Assembly: GCA_035296085.1 (NCBI GenBank)
Contig: DATHBP010000013.1
Location: 1 to 10,876 of the forward strand
Direction of reading: 5' to 3'
Length of the DNA: 10,876 bases
Source: DATHBP01 sp035296085
Lineage (GTDB): Bacteria; Actinomycetota; Actinomycetes; Propionibacteriales; Nocardioidaceae
Part shown: piece after piece, positions 6,234 through 10,876 of the stretch
Layout of the letters: the number at the start of each line of letters is the position of its first letter
Numbering within the stretch: the first letter of the stretch is position 1
Made by a program: the position numbers and the translations under genes
Notes under the pieces: generated by a model
Told to the model about the DNA's origin: nothing
Seen by the model: only the letters and a program-made list of their open reading frames with translations
Database searches by the model: none

Positions 6234-7226
6234 GTGCAGACGGAGGCGCAGCCACGGGTACCGGCGACGATGACCGGGGAGGCTGACGGTGTGCGCCGGG
6301 GTTGGAGGATTCGCGGACCGTCCGTCCGGGCCTCCACCGCCGAAGTCGGAGGGGCGGTGCGAGTCTGCGCTCTTGCTGCCGTGCGCATCAGCCGGCCGGA
6401 CCAGGTGCTGCTCATCCTGGCGGTACTGTCGTGCGGTGCGGTTGCCGGCGCTGAGCTGACCACTGGCGGCGGCCACGCGGAGACCACGGAGATGACGGCG
6501 ATCGGCGCGGTTGTCACTCTCGTCGCCGTCAGCGTGCACGCCGCGAACGAGTTCGCCGACGTCGAGACCGACGCCCGCACGGTGCGTACCCGGTTCTCCG
6601 GCGGCAGCGGGGCCTTGAAGACTTATGGGCTGGGCGCCTCCTTCGCGTTGCGACTGGCCTTTGCGGCGGGACTGATGGCGGTCGCGGGCGCGGTCGCCGG
6701 AGTCGCGGTCGGCCTGTGGTCGGTGACGGTGACGGTGCTGCTCCTCGGGGGGCTGGTGGGCGGCTGGCAGTACTCGGTGCCACCGCTCGCGTTGTCTCGC
6801 CACGGCGGCGGTGAGGTCGCCAATGCGTTGCTCGGTGGGCTGCTGCTGCCTGTGACGGGCGCTGCGGTGGTCGGTGCTGCCGTGACCACCGCGGCCGTGC
6901 AGTTCGTACCGTTCGCCCTTCTCGGCTTCGTCAACCTGCTGGAGACCCAGTGGGCCGATCGCATGGCCGACCGGGCAGTGGGCAAGCGCACGCTGGCCTC
7001 TCGGTTGAGCCCCAGGGCACTGCGAGTTGGTGGCGCGGTGGCGGTGATAGCCGCCTACGGCCTGAGCGTGCTCGTCCAGCCGGCTGCCGTCGCCGCCGCC
7101 GGACTGTTCGCGGCACCGCTCTCGGTGTTGGGGGTGTGGCGGCTGGGTCGCGGGGCGCCGGGGCCGTCGGTGGCTGCGATGGTCGTCTTCTTGCTCGCCC
7201 AGGGCGCAGCCTGGGCCACACTGTGA
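6234..7226 (+). CDS. UbiA-family prenyltransferase (membrane)
   Basis: This 330-residue integral membrane protein has about eight to nine hydrophobic helices. UbiA enzymes transfer a polyprenyl chain from its diphosphate to an aromatic or other acceptor, using two aspartate motifs that hold Mg-diphosphate. Both are visible: NEFADVETD (105-113, N-x-x-x-D-x-x-x-D) and ADRMADRAVGKRT (241-253, D-x-x-x-D). The loop QYSVPPLALSRHGGGE (179-194) is the usual Y-S-x-P-P-x-x-L-(x)n-G-x-G-E. The arrangement resembles MenA-type enzymes, but the acceptor is not determinable. The GTG start at 6234 has AGGAG nine bases upstream; the ATG at 6270 is an in-frame alternative that would shorten an ordinary hydrophilic N-terminus of about 45 residues. 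It is convergent with the flavoprotein gene, with 17 bases between the stop codons. Confidence 0.88.
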   Translation: MQTEAQPRVPATMTGEADGVRRGWRIRGPSVRASTAEVGGAVRVCALAAVRISRPDQVLLILAVLSCGAVAGAELTTGGGHAETTEMTAIGAVVTLVAVSVHAANEFADVETDARTVRTRFSGGSGALKTYGLGASFALRLAFAAGLMAVAGAVAGVAVGLWSVTVTVLLLGGLVGGWQYSVPPLALSRHGGGEVANALLGGLLLPVTGAAVVGAAVTTAAVQFVPFALLGFVNLLETQWADRMADRAVGKRTLASRLSPRALRVGGAVAVIAAYGLSVLVQPAAVAAAGLFAAPLSVLGVWRLGRGAPGPSVAAMVVFLLAQGAAWATL

Positions 7227-7246
7227 GAACGGGTGACCGGTTCTCA
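7224..7246. terminator. shared bidirectional hairpin containing both stop codons
   Basis: TGAGAAC (7224-7230) pairs with GTTCTCA (7240-7246). After one G/G mismatch two more G-C pairs close a TGA loop. The outermost TGA (7224-7226) is the stop of the UbiA gene, and the complement of the opposite end (7244-7246) is the stop of the flavoprotein gene. The hairpin lies at the end of two convergent genes and probably terminates both transcripts. There is no T-tract, which is common in actinobacterial terminators. Confidence 0.65.
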
Positions 7247-8707
7247 GCCGCCCCGCTGCATCCAGCGACGCCGGACCGCCGCAAGCGCCTGGATGCCTCG
7301 GCGTACGACGGGGGCGGAAAGCTCGGCACGCGACTGGTCGACGGCGCCCTTCCACACGCCGTCGGACCACGTCGGGTAGGCATGCATGATGCCGGCGATG
7401 CGCCGGGCCGGGATCCCGGCCCGGGCGGCGAGGACGGCCTCGGCGAGCACCTCACCGGCGCGCGGGCCGACTGTGGTCGCCCCCACGACGCGTCCCCGGC
7501 GGTTCAGCGCGAGCTCGGTGAATCCGCCGGTGGCACCGGACGTGATCGCTCGGTCAACGTCGCGGTGGTCCGTGCGCCGGATCGTCACTGCCGCGGCGTC
7601 GCCGGAGATCCCGAAGGCGGCGACCTCCGGCTGGGTGTAGGTAACCCGGGGGATGGTCTCGGGGTCGACGGTGCGCCACAGACCAAGGACCGCATTGGAC
7701 GCCGCCAGCGCGGCGTGCACGCCGGCGCTGTGGGTGAACGGCGGGTGGCCGGTGACGTCACCGGCGGCCCAGATCCGCGGGTTGGTGGTCCGCAGTCGTC
7801 GGTCGACCTTGACGTGACCGCTTCCGGTGAGCCGCACCCCGGCGCGGGAAAGCGCCAGGTGCTCGGTGCGCGGCCGACGCCCGATCGCGACCAACACCCG
7901 GTCGAAGCCCACGTCAGCCGAGCTGTCGAGCCGGGCGGTCCAGTCACCGGCAGCACCGGCCACCGCGACGAGGGCGCTTCCGGTGCGCACGTCCACGCCG
8001 TCTGCGGCGAGCGCTTCACGCACGAGGTCGGCGGCCGCGGGGTGCTCGCGACCGAGGAGCCGGGGTCCGGTCTCGATCATCACTACCCGGCTGCCCAGGC
8101 GGGCGAAGCCCTGACCGAGCTCGCAACCCACCGGCCCGCCACCGACGACCAGCAGCCGCGCCGGCAGTTCTTCCAGGTCCCACACGGAATCGGAGGTCAG
8201 CGGGTTGGCGGCCATCAGGCCTGGCACGTCGGGCATCACCGGGGCCGAGCCGGTCGCCACCACTGCTTGGGTGAAGGCCACCGACTGCCCGTCGACCTGG
8301 GCGCTGCGGGACCCGGTGAACGAGAGCGTGCCGTGCGCGACGGCCACCCCAGCCGCGCGCAACGCCGCAGGGGAGTCGACCGGCTCGATCGTCGCGATCG
8401 CTTCGCGCACGTGACGCATCACCGCGGGGAAGTCAACCTGCACGTCGACGACCGACACCCCGAGCCGGCTCGCCGCACGTGCGGCGGCGGCCGCGTGAGC
8501 GGAGGCAAGTAGCGACTTGCTTGGCACGCATCCCGTCCACAGGCAGTCGCCACCGGTGCGGTGGCGCTCGACCAGCAGGGCGGTGGCGCCGAGCTCGGCC
8601 GCCGTGTGCGCGGCCACGAGGCCCGCCGTGCCGCCACCGACCACAAGAAGATCCCAGGGCCGCCCGTCGGCGATGACGAGCGGGTCGGACGGCTGATCCT
8701 CAGCCAC
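7244..8707 (-). CDS. FAD-dependent pyridine nucleotide-disulfide oxidoreductase (mercuric-reductase-like)
   Basis: This 487-residue class I flavoprotein disulfide reductase shows FAD-binding VVGGGTAGLVAAH (22-34), the active-site disulfide GGDCLWTGCVPSK (Cys55, Cys60), NAD(P)-binding VVGGGPVGCELGQGFARLG, the second FAD motif IWAAGDVTGHPPFTH, and a dimerisation domain ending HAYPTWSDGVWK. In lipoamide dehydrogenases the C-terminal motif is HxHPT(x)2E, with the His before Pro and the Glu forming the catalytic dyad. Here that His is Tyr444 and the Glu is Asp449, as in mercuric-reductase-like relatives, so ordinary lipoamide or mycothiol turnover is unlikely. The MerA C-terminal vicinal Cys pair is absent (the tail is RRWMQRGG), so mercury reduction is also unlikely. 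The start is a GTG at 8707 after AGGGGA, overlapping the methyltransferase stop by 8 bases, which suggests translational coupling. Substrate unknown. Confidence 0.87.
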   Translation of the reverse strand: MAEDQPSDPLVIADGRPWDLLVVGGGTAGLVAAHTAAELGATALLVERHRTGGDCLWTGCVPSKSLLASAHAAAAARAASRLGVSVVDVQVDFPAVMRHVREAIATIEPVDSPAALRAAGVAVAHGTLSFTGSRSAQVDGQSVAFTQAVVATGSAPVMPDVPGLMAANPLTSDSVWDLEELPARLLVVGGGPVGCELGQGFARLGSRVVMIETGPRLLGREHPAAADLVREALAADGVDVRTGSALVAVAGAAGDWTARLDSSADVGFDRVLVAIGRRPRTEHLALSRAGVRLTGSGHVKVDRRLRTTNPRIWAAGDVTGHPPFTHSAGVHAALAASNAVLGLWRTVDPETIPRVTYTQPEVAAFGISGDAAAVTIRRTDHRDVDRAITSGATGGFTELALNRRGRVVGATTVGPRAGEVLAEAVLAARAGIPARRIAGIMHAYPTWSDGVWKGAVDQSRAELSAPVVRRGIQALAAVRRRWMQRGG

Positions 8708-9353
8708 GCCGGTCCCCTGACCGCTCGCCGACGCGCACTACTACGTGGCCGGCTCGGTGCACCTCGGCGGCGATCGCGGTGAGGTCGCGGTCGACCATTC
8801 GCCACGGGGCTCGGAGTGGGTCTGCCCCACCCGCCCAGCAGGCGAACCTGGCCAGGGGCCACCACACGATGCCGAGCCCACTGGGGAGTCCCAGATCGAC
8901 GATCGCCGCTCGACCGCGGGGCCGCAGTAGTGCCAGGGCCTGACGCCAAACGCACTCGGGCTCGGGCACGATCGACAGCGCGTACGTGGCGATAACGGCG
9001 TCGAAGTCGTTGCCTCCCACCACGGAGGCCAGCCACCGTACGTCCGCCTCCATGAGCTCGACGTTGGACCAGCCGGCCCGGACGACCCGCTCCTCGGCGC
9101 GAGCGACCATGAACGGGCTCGCATCCACGCCGACCAGCCTTCCGGTCGGACCGATCTGTTCCTGCAGCAGCGCGAAGTTCAGGCCGGTGCCGCAGCACAG
9201 GTCGAGTACCCGGGCGCCCGGCCACAGATCCAGTCCATTCACGGCGGCGACGCGGCCTACCCGGTACACCGGCCACTCACCCGACAGCGCGTCGTAGGCG
9301 CGCGTGCCAACGGAGTAGCGCCACGACCCGTCGCGAATCCTGGACCAGATCAC
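8700..9353 (-). CDS. class I SAM-dependent methyltransferase
   Basis: 217 residues from the GTG at 9353. The Rossmann-type methyltransferase fold is clear: motif I VLDLCCGTGLN (49-59), the acidic residue ending beta-2 in LVGVDAS (Asp77), motif II-like VELMEADVRWL, FDAVIATYALSIV, and RPRGRAAIVDLGLP (motif III region). The enzyme would methylate a small molecule or lipid acceptor with SAM. The middle of the protein has aromatic residues (IVWWPLARFACW), suggesting a membrane-proximal or lipid acceptor, but that is inference. The start is uncertain: the GTG at 9353 is directly preceded by AAGAGGA, with a TTG at 9380 as an alternative; the longer open frame to 9779 runs through an unrelated decayed gene. 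The gene overlaps the flavoprotein by 8 bases (GTGGCTGA), an operon arrangement that links their functions. Confidence 0.87.
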   Translation of the reverse strand: MIWSRIRDGSWRYSVGTRAYDALSGEWPVYRVGRVAAVNGLDLWPGARVLDLCCGTGLNFALLQEQIGPTGRLVGVDASPFMVARAEERVVRAGWSNVELMEADVRWLASVVGGNDFDAVIATYALSIVPEPECVWRQALALLRPRGRAAIVDLGLPSGLGIVWWPLARFACWAGGADPLRAPWRMVDRDLTAIAAEVHRAGHVVVRVGERSGDRRG

Positions 9354-9379
9354 TCCTCTTATCCTGCCGACCCACTCCA

Positions 9380-9690
9380 AATGCTCGCGCCGTGAATGCT
9401 GACCGGCGCCAGGCGTGGTGAAGGGGGACCGCGAGCTCCAGAGAGCATCCGATCGCAGCCGCGTGAACGAGTACGCGGCGCTTTGCGTCGGACGTTGTCT
9501 TCGACGTCGGCCCGAAGGTAGCAATGAGGTCAGCGAGCTTGGTGGCTGCATCCGACGACGAAATCGTCGAAGACCCGGTGTTGGCGAACTGACCGAGAGC
9601 GACGAGCGCCAGCAGCGGCTTGTTCGGGGAGCGCTGCTGCCGTTTGCAGTCCGTTTACGTGTCGACCGCCGGACTCCCTCGAACTCATCG
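9380..9690 (-). pseudogene. decayed N-terminal fragment of a phosphorothioate-DNA restriction endonuclease-like protein
   Basis: On the minus strand, three pieces in two frames join into one recognisable domain start. First, DEFEGVRRSTRK is encoded at about 9689-9654. Second, in another frame, RSPNKPLLALVALGQFAN continues through a hydrophilic stretch to LADLIATFGPTSKT (about 9639-9493). Third, back in the first frame, AAYSFTRLRSDALWSS is encoded at about 9479-9432. The order P-x-K-P-L-L-x-L-x-A-L-G, then L-x-x-L-(x)n-F-G-P, then Y-x-F-x-R-L-x-x-D-x-L-W is, from memory, the start of the SBD-like domain in HNH endonucleases that cut phosphorothioated DNA (ScoMcrA type). The HNH nuclease domain is absent, and no start codon with a ribosome binding site is found. 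Two frameshifts are needed. Frame signals were read directly; the family call is an inference. Confidence 0.45.
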
Positions 9691-9756
9691 GGGACGTGGG
9701 AGCAGTCGACACCTGACGATAAGGGTGAAAGCGCACGCCGATGTCTCTGCGTGGGG

Positions 9757-10359
9757 TCATTTCTGCACAGGGAAGACAAGGTGGGTTACCCGGTCACCCT
9801 GGACGCACACCGTCGGGTTGCCGAGGAGGATGTCGTCTGAGGAGAGTTGACCGAAGAAGGGTCGGTTGCCCTCGCCCATCACGACCGGAACCAGGTCGAC
9901 GGCCACTTCGTCCAGCAGCCCCAGGTCCAGGCACTGCTTGGCGATGGTCCCTCCGGTGACGGAGACGACGCGGTCGCCGGCAATCTCCTGAGCGTGTGCG
10001 ATCGCGGCCTGCACTCCGTCGGTGACGAACGAGAAGGGCGCGTCGGGGTGCGCGGCGACCCAGTCGGAGGGGACATGGTGCGTGACCACGACGACGGGTA
10101 TGTCCAGGGTGTGCCGGCCTTGCCAGCCTTCGGCTACCTCGAACAGGGTGCGGCCACAGACCAATGCCCCCAACGAGGCCACCCAGCGCCGCCAGTGCTC
10201 CGCACTCGCTGGGCTGAGGTGGACCTCGAAGTCCCCGGCTGGGGTCGGGATGGCGACCTCGCCGTTTTGGAGCCAGTCGAACAGCCGGCCGATGGTGTTG
10301 TCCTGCTTGGCGACATACCCGTCGAGAGACATGATCGCCTGTGCCTGCACGGTGCCCAT
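9757..10359 (-). CDS. dihydrofolate reductase/RibD C-terminal-domain family protein
   Basis: 200 residues. The RibD-C/DHFR-like fold is visible: QAIMSLDGYVAK (7-18), the second conserved block LGALVCGRTLFEV with the NADPH-side GRxTxE-like segment, DIPVVVVTHH, VTGGTIAKQCLDLGLLDEVAVDLVPVVMGEGNRPF (the G-G cofactor motif with the L-x-D-E-x-x-x-x-x-x-P-V-x-x-G-x-G pattern). These proteins are NADPH-dependent reductases; the real substrate in this subfamily is usually unknown, and it is not necessarily a folate enzyme. The start is an ATG at 10359 with TAAGGAGG eight bases upstream. An in-frame alternative ATG at 10419 overlaps the stop of a tiny ORF. The gene lies 190 bases downstream of the monooxygenase-like gene on the same strand. 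Confidence 0.88.
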   Translation of the reverse strand: MGTVQAQAIMSLDGYVAKQDNTIGRLFDWLQNGEVAIPTPAGDFEVHLSPASAEHWRRWVASLGALVCGRTLFEVAEGWQGRHTLDIPVVVVTHHVPSDWVAAHPDAPFSFVTDGVQAAIAHAQEIAGDRVVSVTGGTIAKQCLDLGLLDEVAVDLVPVVMGEGNRPFFGQLSSDDILLGNPTVCVQGDRVTHLVFPVQK

Positions 10360-10367
10360 CAGACTCG

Positions 10368-10375
10368 CCTCCTTA
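10368..10375 (-). promoter_or_regulatory. Shine-Dalgarno of the DHFR-like gene
   Basis: On the minus strand this reads TAAGGAGG, an excellent anti-16S match, eight bases before the ATG at 10359. It supports that ATG over the longer in-frame start at 10419. Confidence 0.8.
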
Positions 10376-10418
10376 GCCACGCTGCGGTCGGTAGACCTGG
10401 ACCCGCGCGGCCATGACA

Positions 10419-10445
10419 TCACCGACCATGGATCAATTTGCGCAT
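10419..10445 (-). CDS. tiny ORF (8 codons) with a good ribosome binding site
   Basis: ATG at 10445 encodes MRKLIHGR followed by TGA. AGGAG lies five bases upstream. The stop overlaps an in-frame alternative start of the DHFR-like gene as TGATG. MRKLI is also a common beginning of RibD/DHFR-like proteins, so this may be the truncated start of a lost paralog, a leader peptide coupled to the downstream gene, or chance. Confidence 0.25.
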   Translation of the reverse strand: MRKLIHGR

Positions 10446-10468
10446 CGTCACTCCTGTGTTGTCCGGGG

Positions 10469-10487
10469 GCGCCGGGAGGCCCGGCGC
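10469..10487. terminator. GC-rich hairpin after the monooxygenase-like gene
   Basis: GCGCCGGG (10469-10476) and CCCGGCGC (10480-10487) form an 8-bp perfect stem with an AGG loop. Four further pairs outward (G/T, G-C, G/T, G-C) would extend it to 12 on the plus strand. It lies 62 bases downstream of the stop of the minus-strand monooxygenase-like gene and looks like a terminator without a T-tract. Confidence 0.55.
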
Positions 10488-10549
10488 TCTCCGCCCAGGT
10501 ACAAGGCGACGCCGGCTCACTGCACCCTCGCCGAGCCGGCGGGCAGTGC

Positions 10550-10876
10550 CTACAACGACAGGAAGGGCGTGAAGAGCCGGACCGGGCTGCCGGCCAAGTT
10601 CTTCGTGAGCTCGGCGCTGGGCTCCCCGAGGAGCTCACCGGCGACGGTGGCCGTCGCAAGCATTGCCTCGCCGAGTTCGCCAAGGTTCGCCATGTGTTCC
10701 ACGAGCGCCTCGGAGTCCCGGTACCTCTCGAGGACGATGCACTCGGACTCGTCCTCGTTGAAGTAGATCTCGTACTGCAGAGTGCCTGTGTCCTTGGCCC
10801 GCACGACCTCCATGGACTTCTTGGCCAAGCGTTTGTACTCCTCGACCTTGCCTTCGTGAAACGTAAACCGGGCGAT
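10550..10876 (-). CDS. antibiotic biosynthesis monooxygenase (ABM)-type protein, 3' part (5' end beyond window)
   Basis: 108 residues are visible and the frame is still open at the right edge (it begins IARFTFHEGKVEEYKRLA), so the start lies outside the window. Features of the small dimeric ABM ferredoxin-like fold are present: an early beta strand and amphipathic helix (FTFHEGKVEEYKRLAKKSMEV written here in two parts, IARFTFHEGKVEE and YKRLAKKSMEVVR), TGTLQYEIYFNED, then ECIVLERYRDSEALVEHMAN with the conserved E-x-Y-x-x-x-x-A-x-x-x-H. The C-terminal extension LLGEPSAELTKNLAGS and FTPFLSL is characteristic of one subgroup. Related proteins are cofactor-free quinol-type monooxygenases or proteins of unknown substrate. 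Probably only a few N-terminal residues are missing. Confidence 0.85.
   Translation of the reverse strand: MARFTFHEGKVEEYKRLAKKSMEVVRAKDTGTLQYEIYFNEDESECIVLERYRDSEALVEHMANLGELGEAMLATATVAGELLGEPSAELTKNLAGSPVRLFTPFLSL

Larger units (their letters stand above)
10360..10549 (-). other. intergenic region between the monooxygenase-like gene and the DHFR-like gene
   Basis: These 190 bases contain, in the direction of transcription, a GC-rich hairpin (10469-10487), a tiny ORF with a good ribosome binding site (10419-10445), and the Shine-Dalgarno TAAGGAGG (10368-10375) of the DHFR-like gene. No confident -10/-35 pair is recognised. A promoter for the DHFR-like gene would most likely lie between the hairpin and the tiny ORF. 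Confidence 0.4.

Noticed and set aside
6227..6286. 19-codon ORF starting at the ATG just before the UbiA GTG
   Set aside because: The AGGAG site is only two bases from this ATG, too close; the same site fits the GTG at 6234 better.
6225..7370. Minus-strand open frame of about 381 codons
   Set aside because: It is antisense to the UbiA gene, Arg/His/Gln-rich and without recognisable domains.
6950..8512. Long plus-strand open frame of about 520 codons
   Set aside because: It overlaps the end of UbiA in another frame and is antisense to the flavoprotein; the composition is Gly/Arg/His-rich low-complexity without family motifs.
8419..9276. Minus-strand open frame of about 285 codons
   Set aside because: It is an out-of-frame shadow of the methyltransferase and flavoprotein genes on the same strand.
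9415..9840. Plus-strand open frame of about 141 codons
   Set aside because: It is antisense to the decayed restriction-like fragment and the end of the DHFR-like gene, with no ribosome binding site or recognisable motif.

Overview
The window is GC-rich DNA, almost certainly from an actinobacterium. GC-rich codon third positions, frequent GTG starts and GGAGG-type ribosome binding sites all fit. The best marker is a mycothione reductase, because mycothiol is a thiol found in Actinomycetota. I cannot name the genus.

Layout. (1) Positions 1-4301, minus strand, reading right to left: mycothione reductase (2859-4301), a ZIP-family metal transporter (2084-2788), a two-domain DUF427 protein (1197-1964), and the 5' part of a glutamine synthetase-family gene that leaves the window at base 1. 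The gaps are 70, 119 and 159 bases, so they may be partly co-transcribed. (2) Positions 4302-5190 are gene-poor. They hold a strong 14-bp inverted repeat, a 13-bp palindrome, a tRNA-like remnant on the minus strand, and a possible 56-residue proline- and acid-rich protein. (3) Positions 5191-7226, plus strand: a protein with a C-terminal GNAT acetyltransferase domain, then a UbiA-family membrane prenyltransferase. (4) Positions 7244-9353, minus strand and convergent with UbiA: a class I SAM methyltransferase overlapping by 8 bases a flavin disulfide oxidoreductase of the mercuric-reductase-like type. The two convergent genes share one hairpin that contains both stop codons. (5) Positions about 9380-9690, minus strand: a frameshifted remnant that resembles the N-terminal DNA-binding (SBD-like) domain of phosphorothioate-DNA restriction endonucleases. 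(6) Positions 9757-10876, minus strand: a dihydrofolate reductase/RibD-like protein, and the 3' part of an antibiotic-biosynthesis-monooxygenase-type gene that leaves the window on the right.

How the genes may work together. The left cluster combines thiol redox control with divalent metal uptake, a plausible stress or housekeeping neighbourhood, though no shared pathway is proven. The prenyltransferase, methyltransferase and flavoprotein together are compatible with modification of an isoprenoid quinone or membrane lipid. This is inference from family membership and arrangement only. I see no CRISPR array, insertion sequence, rRNA gene or intact tRNA gene, and no clear new system. The items most worth a second look are the decayed restriction gene, the UbiA/methyltransferase/flavoprotein trio and the structured region upstream of mycothione reductase.
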